This document shows, in pieces, positions 8,189 to 14,830 of a DNA stretch of 27,987 nt. Source of the DNA: an uncultured Chromatiaceae bacterium (GTDB taxonomy: Bacteria > Pseudomonadota > Gammaproteobacteria > Enterobacterales > Alteromonadaceae); NCBI GenBank assembly GCA_946482615.1, contig CAMLSF010000032.1, positions 1 to 27,987 on the forward strand, read 5' to 3'. The position numbers and the translations under genes were made by a program. The notes under the pieces are model-generated. The model saw only the letters and a program-made list of their open reading frames with translations. It was not told the DNA's origin and did not search any database. Position 1 is the first letter of the stretch; each line of letters opens with the position of its first letter.

Positions 8189-8395
8189 TTAACCCGGATT
8201 CTGACGACGGTATTCAGTAGTGGTAAGACCGGCATAGCCCCAGTTATCTGTGTCTACCTCTTCAATCACTATGTGAGTCAGTTCTGGCTTTTTCGCCATC
8301 ACCCGCTGCAAGGTTTCTGTCATTTCGGCTATGACCTGAGCTTTCTGCTCGCGGGTCACGCTGTCTTTGGTGATACGTAAGTTGATAAAAGGCAT
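8189..8395 (-). CDS. 4-oxalocrotonate tautomerase family protein
   Basis: 68 residues, the normal monomer size for this family. The sequence begins MPFINLRIT; removal of Met exposes the N-terminal proline that serves as catalytic base. The pattern VTREQKAQVIAEMTETLQRVM followed by VIEEVDTDNWGYAG matches the beta-alpha-beta tautomerase fold. Members interconvert enol and keto forms of 2-oxo acids or act as promiscuous hydratases/dehalogenases; the substrate here is unknown. GAGGAA lies upstream of the ATG. It sits between the quinone reductase-like gene (39 bp upstream) and the DsbA-like gene, consistent with one leftward operon. Confidence 0.9.
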   Translation of the reverse strand: MPFINLRITKDSVTREQKAQVIAEMTETLQRVMAKKPELTHIVIEEVDTDNWGYAGLTTTEYRRQNPG

Positions 8396-8434
8396 AGTAT
8401 TTTCCTCTTTGAATGCTGTGGTTCAGGTGGGTTA

Positions 8435-9469
8435 TTAATAAGCCCAGGGCATCAGAACTACTGCGCCTTTGGCTTTGTTGGTGGCAACCAGCTCGTGAGC
8501 TTTGGCGGCTTCACTCAGTGGCAACACTGTGTCGACTACGGTTTTAATCACACCGGCCCTTACCTGCTCCAGCCAGACCTGCAAATCTTCAATGTCAGCC
8601 ATCAGGGTGCCGCGAATTTGTTTTTGACTGAAAAAGAAGTTACGGATATCAAACTTCACTTCAGTGCCGGCCATAAAACCCATCGCGACCACTATGCCAA
8701 AAGGTTTGACTGCAGCTATGGTGTTGCCGAAGCCGTCACCACCAATGCTGTCGATAGCGACATCTACACCGGTGCCATTGGTCCAACGCGTGATGGCTTC
8801 ATTAAAGTCTTCGTTTGTGGTGTTGATCAAAAGGTCCACCCCAAGGGCTTTTACGACGTCGGCGGACTCCTGAGTGCGCACTGTAGTAGCCACTTTGGCA
8901 CCCAAAGCTTTGGCGACCTGAATGCTCATCAAGCCAGTGCTGGATGCACCTGCATGCACTAATACGGTTTGACCGGCTTTGACTTCACCGACAATTTGCA
9001 CGGCGCGCACAGCGGTCAGCAAAGTGACAGGTAAAGACACGGACTGTTCTGGTGGTAAGCCGCTGCTGTCATGCACCACCCAGGCTGCAGGCACTGTGAT
9101 GTACTGGGCATAAGTGCCGGTCAGATGCAGGCCTGGCAAGGCGTAGCTTGGTGCTGCTGTAGCCGGACGTATAGCTGCATCAGCCGGGTCTGTGGCATAA
9201 CCCGGCATAGCTATTACTTTGTCTCCGGTTTTAAAACCTGTGACACCCTGACCCAAAGCGACAATTTCGCCTGCTGCGTCCATACCCAACACATGAGGGA
9301 AAGACAAAGCCGGGTTCACACTGCCTTCGCGGATATAGTGATCCAGTCTGTTCACTGTAGCGGCCAGCACTTTGATCAGAACCTGCCCTGGGCCAGGAAC
9401 CGGGGTTGGCAGTTCCATCAGTTCAAGCACTTCAGGGCCGCCAAATTTATGTATTACTGCTGCTTTCAT
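8435..9469 (-). CDS. Zinc-independent MDR-family NADPH:quinone reductase-like oxidoreductase
   Basis: 344 residues. MKAAVIHKFGGPEVLEL and the GroES-like half (to about 130) are followed by a Rossmann half with VLVHAGASSTGLMSIQVAKALGAKV, the nucleotide-binding region. The catalytic-zinc GHE/Cys pattern of alcohol dehydrogenases is absent, which points to a quinone oxidoreductase or enoyl reductase of the QOR group using NADPH. It probably reduces quinones or alpha,beta-unsaturated carbonyls in the cytoplasm. GGAG lies eight bases before the ATG. It is the first gene of a four-gene leftward group and is divergent from a LysR regulator across 206 bp, the usual layout for LysR control. Confidence 0.9.
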   Translation of the reverse strand: MKAAVIHKFGGPEVLELMELPTPVPGPGQVLIKVLAATVNRLDHYIREGSVNPALSFPHVLGMDAAGEIVALGQGVTGFKTGDKVIAMPGYATDPADAAIRPATAAPSYALPGLHLTGTYAQYITVPAAWVVHDSSGLPPEQSVSLPVTLLTAVRAVQIVGEVKAGQTVLVHAGASSTGLMSIQVAKALGAKVATTVRTQESADVVKALGVDLLINTTNEDFNEAITRWTNGTGVDVAIDSIGGDGFGNTIAAVKPFGIVVAMGFMAGTEVKFDIRNFFFSQKQIRGTLMADIEDLQVWLEQVRAGVIKTVVDTVLPLSEAAKAHELVATNKAKGAVVLMPWAY

Positions 9470-9606
9470 ATCGTCATCTCCATAGAGAACTTTGCTAAGG
9501 GGCTGAGCTTGTTTCCATGCTGTTCTGGTGAACAGGGAGCCAGGCTGGTGCAGCAGTGGTGTGACACTTTGTTTTCGCCACAGCTGATGACGGCTACTAT
9601 ATTTGT

Positions 9607-9637
9607 GATGTAGAGTTACAAAAATTGGGTTTCAATT
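9607..9637 (-). promoter_or_regulatory. Candidate promoter and 15-bp dyad for the quinone reductase operon
   Basis: On the minus strand TTGAAA (plus 9630-9635) and TACATC (plus 9607-9612) are 17 bp apart. The -35 lies inside a perfect dyad AATTG-N5-CAATT (9623-9637), a plausible LysR-type site. A wider GTTACA/TGTAAC pair (9615-9620, 9656-9661) brackets it. Sequence match is modest and binding is inferred from position. Confidence 0.45.
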
Positions 9638-9675
9638 ACTTCAGTTGATACCTGATGTAACAGATGGTGTAATAG

Positions 9676-10602
9676 ATGACGAAACGACACTTTGATGATA
9701 TTCAGCTGGGAAGCATTGAATTGTTTTGTTTAGCGGCTGAAGCGGGCAGTTTCAGCGCAGCAGCACTGGAAGCCGGGGTCACACCTGCTGCGGTCAGCCG
9801 CTCCATTTCCAGACTGGAAGAACGTCTGGCCGTGCGGCTTTTTGTCCGTACTACCCGCAGTATCCGGCTGACCGAAGCAGGCAGGGCTTATTTTGAGCAA
9901 TGCCGTCAGGCGTTGTCACAACTGGTGGAAGCAGAGCGGGAGGTGATGGGAAAACAAAGTCAGGCGGCAGGCACTTTGAGATTGAGTGTGCCTACCACTT
10001 ATGGCCATCATCGTATTTTGCCTTTATTGCCGTTGTTTCGTGCCCGCCATCCTGATGTCAAAGTGGATATTCACTTAAGTAACAGAAACATAGATTTTGT
10101 CAGCGAAGGTTATGATATGGCGGTCCGGGTCAGAGCATTGCCGGACTCAGGCCTGATTGCCCGGCATCTGGAAGACGCAGCTTTAGTGGTGGTGGCAAGC
10201 AAGGCTTATCTGGATGCCAAAGGCACTCCTGTAACGCTGGATGATTTAGCTTTGCATGACTGCATTCAGTTTGAATTGCCCAGCAGTGGCCGGCCTATTC
10301 CCTGGTTATTTCAGGATCAAGGCAAGGAGCTGGAAATTCTGGCGCAAGGGGGCTATTGCCTGTCAGAAGACGTGTTAGGTGGTGTGACTTTGGCAAAAAG
10401 TGGGGCTGGTTTATTTCAGACTTACAAATTTGTTGTCGAAAAGGAGCTGCAAAGTGGCGAGCTGGTGCAGGTGCTGACACCTTATCAGGGCCGATCCCGG
10501 CCTTTTACTTTGTTGTACCCGCACAACAGACATATACCACTGCGACTCCGGGCCTTTATTGATTTTTTGATGGAGTACCGTGCTCAATGGGCAACACAAT
10601 AA
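9676..10602 (+). CDS. LysR family transcriptional regulator
   Basis: 308 residues. The N-terminal winged helix-turn-helix (about 9-66) reads SIELFCLAAEAGSFSAAALEAGVTPAAVSRSISRLEERLAVRLFVRTTRSIRLTEAG, shown here only to describe the motif order: scanning helix, recognition helix PAAVSRSISRLE, wing RTTRSIRLT. The effector-binding domain (about 90-300) is of the CrgA-like type (LRLSVPTTYGHHRILPLLP; DFVSEGYDMAVRVRALPDSGLIAR), a subgroup often divergent from oxidoreductase genes. It faces away from the quinone reductase operon and is its likely regulator. The Shine-Dalgarno before the ATG is weak (GGTG). It converges on a second LysR gene with only 2 bp between stops. Confidence 0.92.
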   Translation: MTKRHFDDIQLGSIELFCLAAEAGSFSAAALEAGVTPAAVSRSISRLEERLAVRLFVRTTRSIRLTEAGRAYFEQCRQALSQLVEAEREVMGKQSQAAGTLRLSVPTTYGHHRILPLLPLFRARHPDVKVDIHLSNRNIDFVSEGYDMAVRVRALPDSGLIARHLEDAALVVVASKAYLDAKGTPVTLDDLALHDCIQFELPSSGRPIPWLFQDQGKELEILAQGGYCLSEDVLGGVTLAKSGAGLFQTYKFVVEKELQSGELVQVLTPYQGRSRPFTLLYPHNRHIPLRLRAFIDFLMEYRAQWATQ

Positions 10603-10604
10603 AT

Positions 10605-11486
10605 TCAGGTTTTAATCACCAGCTGTTGGACTAATTCAATCACAGCTTTGAGTTGAGGTTGCTGCATTCGGTCGGGTTGGCAGGAAAACCATAGTTTGAC
10701 CAGCTGCTCTGTGCGGCCTAGTAACTGTACTTCGCCTTTTAGTTCTGCATCCAACGCATTGTCAGCATGCAATAAACCTATGCCGGCAGCACCAGCTATC
10801 AGGGATCTTGTCATTTGTTCCTGATCCACTTTAATGACTTTTTCCGGATAAAAAGCATGGCTGGCGAAAAGCCCTGCTGCAGCCCGGCCACAGCAGGTGT
10901 CCGGCTCTGGCAAAACCCAGGGCAACTCTGCCAATTGTTGCCAGTCAGGTGGAGAGGTTGTAATTACCCAAGCCGTTGGTGCTGCAATATAAATACCATA
11001 GCTGTCTGCTTCGATCGTATGCAGTGCCGGATCTGGTGTGGCACTGGTATAAAATCCGGCGTCGACTTTGCCTTGCAAAACCGCTTGCTGTATTTCTGCA
11101 GAGCTACCGTAGTGCATGCGGATATCTAACTCTGGGTACTGTGTTGCAAGCTGATTCAGCAGTTGCCCCAGTAGTTTAGCGCTGGAGCCACGGTTGGATC
11201 CAAGCCGGACACAACCATGTAATTGAGCTTTTAAGCCTTTGGCATCCAGCAGCAATTCTTTCTGTAGCTGTAGCAGTTGTTCGGCTTTGCTCACTAAAGC
11301 CGCACCCTGAGCACTCAGGCTCATGCCTTTGGCCGTTCGGTTAAACAGCTGCAATCCCAGTTCATCCTCCAGCGCTTTAATATGGGCGCTGACAGCAGGC
11401 TGACTTAAAAACAACAGTTCAGAAGCTTTAGTGATACTGCCTTCGGTCGCTACCGTGACAAAGGTTTTTAGCTGATAAATATCCAC
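10605..11486 (-). CDS. LysR family transcriptional regulator, GTG start
   Basis: 293 residues from a GTG at 11484-11486 with CAGGAG seven bases upstream. The helix-turn-helix is at 1-62 (YQLKTFVTVATEGSITKASE, then LSQPAVSAHIKALEDELG), followed by a periplasmic-binding-like effector domain. It lies 23 bp after the DUF2938 gene on the same strand, so it is probably the last gene of a DUF2798-DUF2938-lysR operon rather than a divergent regulator, and may control that operon. The effector is unknown. It ends 2 bp from the stop of the convergent LysR gene. Confidence 0.9.
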   Translation of the reverse strand: MDIYQLKTFVTVATEGSITKASELLFLSQPAVSAHIKALEDELGLQLFNRTAKGMSLSAQGAALVSKAEQLLQLQKELLLDAKGLKAQLHGCVRLGSNRGSSAKLLGQLLNQLATQYPELDIRMHYGSSAEIQQAVLQGKVDAGFYTSATPDPALHTIEADSYGIYIAAPTAWVITTSPPDWQQLAELPWVLPEPDTCCGRAAAGLFASHAFYPEKVIKVDQEQMTRSLIAGAAGIGLLHADNALDAELKGEVQLLGRTEQLVKLWFSCQPDRMQQPQLKAVIELVQQLVIKT

Positions 11487-11509
11487 TGGCAGGCTCCTGA
11501 ACTAAAAGA

Positions 11510-12001
11510 TTACAGCATACTGAATAAGCGACCAGACAAATACAAGCCAAGGCCAAAAACACTGTGCGTCAGCAGGCTTTTCAAGCGGGCTTTTGTCGGT
11601 GAAGCTGTTTTTGATGCTGCTATACCGGAACCTAAGGCGGGTTGCATCAGAAAAAAAGGAAATACCAAAGTAGCCACACCCACCAACAATGCCAGCCACA
11701 AGCTGGGATTTTGCAGCCATAAGCCATGGTTAGGTAAAGTCAGCAGCAACGCAAACAGGACACCAATGACATAATGACTGACCCAGCCAATCAGGCATTC
11801 AGCTTTTTGTGGTGCGGCCTTGCTAATGCTCTGATGCCGGAACACCCCAGATCTCATATGGCCAATCCAGCGGCCGACCAGACAAAAACTCATCGAAGGC
11901 ACTTTAAACACAGAGCTCAGCAACCAGACCCATAAATCCATCACTAAAGTAGCGCCAGTGCCAATGACTATGGCTGCTGTCAGTTGTTGCAGTTCAATCA
12001 T
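11510..12001 (-). CDS. DUF2938 family integral membrane protein
   Basis: 163 residues from the ATG at 11999-12001, chosen because GGAGG lies eight bases upstream; an upstream in-frame TTG (12016) would consume that ribosome site. Hydrophobic segments lie near 8-30, 68-92, 98-118 and 140-160. The stretch GRWIGHMRSGVFRHQSI and the motif IGWVSHYVIGVLFALLL match DUF2938, an uncharacterised inner-membrane family with conserved histidines. It follows DUF2798 with a 15-bp gap and precedes a LysR gene, a grouping I recall from other proteobacteria. Function unknown. Confidence 0.83.
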   Translation of the reverse strand: MIELQQLTAAIVIGTGATLVMDLWVWLLSSVFKVPSMSFCLVGRWIGHMRSGVFRHQSISKAAPQKAECLIGWVSHYVIGVLFALLLTLPNHGLWLQNPSLWLALLVGVATLVFPFFLMQPALGSGIAASKTASPTKARLKSLLTHSVFGLGLYLSGRLFSML

Positions 12002-12016
12002 AAACCAGTCCTCCAA

Positions 12017-12265
12017 TCAGACCAGACTGTTGTGCTTAGGGGCGTTAATCACCAAAGTCACCAGTTTGCGCACCAGTGGTGTTATCAGCACTATGGTTGG
12101 AAAGGCAATCACAAAAGCGGCAGACCAGGCTTTTAGCCATAGCAACAGCAGGTCAGTTACCCAACCCAGGTTCAACGCTGTGATACAAAACGACATCACA
12201 CCGGACATCAGTAACGACATAAAAAATGAAAATACATAGGGGCTATAGCGGCTTGGGAGCATCAT
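12017..12265 (-). CDS. DUF2798 family small membrane protein
   Basis: 82 residues with two transmembrane segments (about 9-32 and 40-66). The pattern RYSPYVFSFFMSLLMSGVMS then WLKAWSAAFVIAFPTIVLITPLVRKLV is characteristic of DUF2798. AAGGA stands five bases before the ATG, which is followed by a second ATG. It is the first gene of a leftward unit with DUF2938 and a LysR regulator; the two membrane proteins may work together. No activity is assigned to the family. Confidence 0.85.
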   Translation of the reverse strand: MMLPSRYSPYVFSFFMSLLMSGVMSFCITALNLGWVTDLLLLWLKAWSAAFVIAFPTIVLITPLVRKLVTLVINAPKHNSLV

Positions 12266-12391
12266 CAGAATCCTTTATTTGTCTAAGGTTTAGGTGCTTT
12301 TGCAAAACACCGGACAAGACATAGTCTGCTCTGACTCCGATTTCTGATCCAATTGCATCTTTGGAAGGGATGCCTCAGTTTTTCTGAGGTC

Positions 12392-12424
12392 TTAAAAGAA
12401 GGCTCTGGCCGGATAGCCAGAGCC
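12392..12424 (-). terminator. Rho-independent terminator for the SDR gene
   Basis: GGCTCTGGC (12401-12409) and GCCAGAGCC (12416-12424) form a perfect 9-bp stem with a 6-nt loop. On the minus strand the stem is followed by TTCTTTT, 54 bp past the SDR stop codon. A smaller hairpin CCTCAG-TTTTT-CTGAGG (12373-12389) follows directly. The rest of 12266-12477 shows nothing else beyond the presumed promoter of the DUF2798 operon. Confidence 0.8.
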
Positions 12425-12477
12425 TGTAGTTACGATCACTTAGATAAGAGTCTGGATTGTTGCCTCCATACGTCTTA

Positions 12478-13224
12478 TCAACTTAAGGTAAAACCTGCAT
12501 CCACTACTAAATCCTGACCATAAATACCTCGGGCTGCGTCCGATAGCAGGAAGACAATGGCGTCGGCTACTGCTGAAGCTTCAAGGAATTGACCTGTTAA
12601 TAAACGCTGACAGACTGAAGTTGCCACTGAATTCAGACTGGTTTCATCCAAACCTAAACTGCCCCAGATGGGTGTAGCAGTAGGGCCTGGCGACACCAGA
12701 TTTATCCGGATCCCGGCTTTGGCCAGCTCAACGGCCAAAGTGCGGGCTTGTGCTTTGAGTGCACTTTTCGACGCTATATAAGCGGCCAGTCCGGGGAAGC
12801 TGATGGCGGATAAAAAAGTAGCGATAAAGACCACTGAAGCTTGTGGCGCGAGTTGGTTGCGAAGTACCGCAAGAGTATTTAAAGCTCCTGCGCCATTGAC
12901 CGCCCATTGCCGGTGAAAAGCTTCGGCATCCAGACTATCACCCAGCTGAGCTATACCGGCGTTAGGCACCAGATAATCCACAGGGCCAATGTCTTTGGCC
13001 AAAGCGGCCAGTTTGTCCAGATCTGCGACCTGGGTCACATCACCCTGGCACCAAATCAACTGCTCGCCATAATGAGACAACAGAGGTGCCAGTTCGCCTT
13101 TTTTGCGCGACATGGCCAAAACCTTTACTCCCTGATTTAATAAGGCCGAAGTGACGGCTAAACCTATACCTGAACTGCTTCCTGTAACAACGGCAAAACG
13201 GCTGTTGATTGTATCGACTGGCAT
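12478..13224 (-). CDS. SDR family NAD(P)-dependent oxidoreductase
   Basis: 248 residues, classical short-chain dehydrogenase size. TGSSSGIG at 14-21 is the cofactor-binding glycine motif, PNAG at 87-90 replaces NNAG, and Y149-I-A-S-K153 holds the catalytic Tyr and Lys. At the position of the catalytic serine, 13 residues before the Tyr, there is T136 (ATFLSA), with S139 nearby: a threonine could serve, but this is unusual. SPGPTATPIWG and GQDLVVDAGFTLS near the end are typical. Substrate unknown. AGAGGA is five bases before the ATG. The gene looks monocistronic, with its own terminator and a palindromic upstream region (13315-13356). Confidence 0.9.
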   Translation of the reverse strand: MPVDTINSRFAVVTGSSSGIGLAVTSALLNQGVKVLAMSRKKGELAPLLSHYGEQLIWCQGDVTQVADLDKLAALAKDIGPVDYLVPNAGIAQLGDSLDAEAFHRQWAVNGAGALNTLAVLRNQLAPQASVVFIATFLSAISFPGLAAYIASKSALKAQARTLAVELAKAGIRINLVSPGPTATPIWGSLGLDETSLNSVATSVCQRLLTGQFLEASAVADAIVFLLSDAARGIYGQDLVVDAGFTLS

Positions 13225-13314
13225 AAAAATCCTCTTTTGATGTTCGCTAAGACTTTCGTGCTACTACAAAAGTTAGGCCAGTTTTATTTTCTTTATAAAT
13301 CAACGGTTAAAAAT

Positions 13315-13356
13315 CTTAATGAGTCATTTTGACTCTTTTGGTTATGTGTCATTAAG
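13315..13356. promoter_or_regulatory. Nested palindromes upstream of the SDR gene
   Basis: CTTAATGA (13315-13322) and TCATTAAG (13349-13356) form an 8-bp inverted repeat with 26 bp between arms. Inside lie GAGTCA-TTT-TGACTC (13321-13335) and AATGA-G-TCATT (13318-13328), both perfectly symmetric. They start about 90 bp before the SDR ATG, in a place suitable for regulator binding. The protein that binds is not evident. Confidence 0.55.
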
Positions 13357-13454
13357 ACTTCTTTGTGTTTTTTTGTAGGGATGTGGGCACACTGATAGAG
13401 TAGGATTCAATAAGAGACCGACGGCTATGATTCTGCAATAAACTGACAAAGGAC

Positions 13455-14444
13455 TTAGCTATCGGAAAATACACTGGTTTGGTTGCGGCCCTGAGTTTTA
13501 GCTTTGTAGAGCACCTGATCTGCGGCTTCGATCAATTGTTTTTTATCATTGAATTTTTCTACACTGGCTAACCCTATGCTGACCGTTAACTGTCGCAATG
13601 GCCATTCATGGTTGGCGACCAGCATTCTCAGTTTTTCCATTGTTTTGTAGGCTGAGGCTCTGTCCGAACCAGGTAAAATCAGCACAAATTCTTCACCACC
13701 ATAACGGGCAAAAAAATCGTAATTTCTGCAATGGGTCTGGAACAGTTGTGCTACCTGAATAAGCGCCTGATCACCAGCCGCATGACCGAAACTGTCGTTA
13801 AAACTTTTAAAGTGATCGACGTCAATCAATGCCAGAGTAAAAGGCTGGGCTGTTCTTTGCCAGCGGGCAAATTCAGCATCAAACTTTTGCTCAAAAGCTC
13901 TTCTGTTGTTCACTCCGGTCAGGGCATCTGTCATGCTGGTTTTGTGGAGTTGTTCGCCAATTTGTTTTAGTTCCAGCATGGCGATTACCTGTCTGGATAA
14001 CGCCTGCAAAGAGCTGATCTGCCGCTGATCCAGCCGTTTCGGCACAAAATCAAAAACACAAATAGTACCTATCACCTCACCTTTGGCAGTTACCAATGGG
14101 GAACCGGCGTAAAATCTGTAGCCGGGCCCGGTAACCACCATAGGATTTTTACTGAATCTGTCATCCAGTCTGGTATCCGGCACCACCATCACCGCATCAG
14201 GTTCCTCCATGGCATACACACAAAATGAGTCTTTGCGTGCGATAGATGAGACTGAAACCCCTACCTTGGCAATTAAATTTAACTCTGTGTCATCGGAGCG
14301 TGTGACCATGGCCACAGGAGCGTCACAAATATAACTGGCTAACAGAATGATATCCTGCAGATTCTGATCAGTTTCGGCTTGCTCTTTTACTGTGCTTTCT
14401 GACAAAACTGAAGGTATTAAACTAAAGGTCATACGCTGTCCCAT
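13455..14444 (-). CDS. GAF-GGDEF diguanylate cyclase
   Basis: 329 residues, no signal peptide or membrane segment. A GAF domain spans about 25-160 (SFCVYAMEEPD, FYAGSPLVTAKGEVIGTICVFD), the GAF subtype often found before GGDEF. A short coiled linker leads to the GGDEF domain (about 168-325) with MTDALTGVNNRRAF, D208-V-D, active-site GGEEF at 249-253, and an intact inhibitory site R240-N-Y-D243 exactly five residues upstream. It should make cyclic-di-GMP from two GTP, with feedback inhibition, under control of a small ligand or redox signal sensed by GAF. The start codon has no clear Shine-Dalgarno; an ATG four codons on is an alternative. Confidence 0.92.
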   Translation of the reverse strand: MGQRMTFSLIPSVLSESTVKEQAETDQNLQDIILLASYICDAPVAMVTRSDDTELNLIAKVGVSVSSIARKDSFCVYAMEEPDAVMVVPDTRLDDRFSKNPMVVTGPGYRFYAGSPLVTAKGEVIGTICVFDFVPKRLDQRQISSLQALSRQVIAMLELKQIGEQLHKTSMTDALTGVNNRRAFEQKFDAEFARWQRTAQPFTLALIDVDHFKSFNDSFGHAAGDQALIQVAQLFQTHCRNYDFFARYGGEEFVLILPGSDRASAYKTMEKLRMLVANHEWPLRQLTVSIGLASVEKFNDKKQLIEAADQVLYKAKTQGRNQTSVFSDS

Positions 14445-14830
14445 TTTGTTGCTGCATTTTTCAGAGCTCCTGCATCGAAAAATGAATTAAGCCGTTGATT
14501 TAACTCTAGCATAACTCTATCAGAGCGGACGTGAACTCAATAAGAAAGCACTGGCATAACAATAGGCAGAGCAACACACAGGCACATGAGCGGCCCGGAA
14601 TACTGATGATTCAGTACTCCATAAGCACAATGTGGGGTAAGACTGGCGCTTTGGGTTAGTAGCTCCAAAGCCGGCACTGTGGATAAACAGCGCTTTGATT
14701 ACAGAGAGCAGCTCAGTTGTGTATAAAAAAAGATAATCTTGTTACCAGATATCAGATTGATTTTACTACGGCTGTTTTATTGAATGAGTTCTTTACTGTG
14801 GCGTCCTTAGTTTTACCGGGGGAGTAAAAT
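14445..14830. other. 386-bp non-coding gap between divergent GGDEF and GH115 genes
   Basis: No convincing ORF. Visible structures are a hairpin GCTTTGG-N10-CCAAAGC around 14651-14674, a small imperfect dyad near 14600 (ACTGA-TGAT-TCAGT core), and an A-rich stretch near 14725-14735 (GTATAAAAAAAGATAAT) that may carry a promoter. No LacI-type or direct-repeat operator like those elsewhere in the window was found. The last 20 bp hold the hairpin described separately. Confidence 0.6.
14811..14829 (+). promoter_or_regulatory. Hairpin presenting the GH115 Shine-Dalgarno in its loop
   Basis: TTTTAC (14811-14816) and GTAAAA (14824-14829) are perfectly complementary. The 7-nt loop CGGGGGA and the first base of the right arm contain the Shine-Dalgarno GGGGGAG (14818-14824), six bases before the ATG. 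The stem is AT-rich and weak, so it may simply display the site or modulate initiation. Function inferred. Confidence 0.5.

Noticed and set aside
8495..8962. 155-codon plus-strand open frame
   Set aside because: Lies wholly antisense within the quinone reductase gene, with no recognisable domain and no ribosome site; a shadow frame.
9071..9613. 180-codon plus-strand frame rich in Cys and His
   Set aside because: Mostly antisense to the quinone reductase gene and running through its promoter; composition is a by-product of the opposite strand.
13455..14444. Regarding the GAF-GGDEF protein as inactive because it has GGEEF
   Set aside because: GGEEF is a fully active variant, and the metal-binding Asp and inhibitory site are present.
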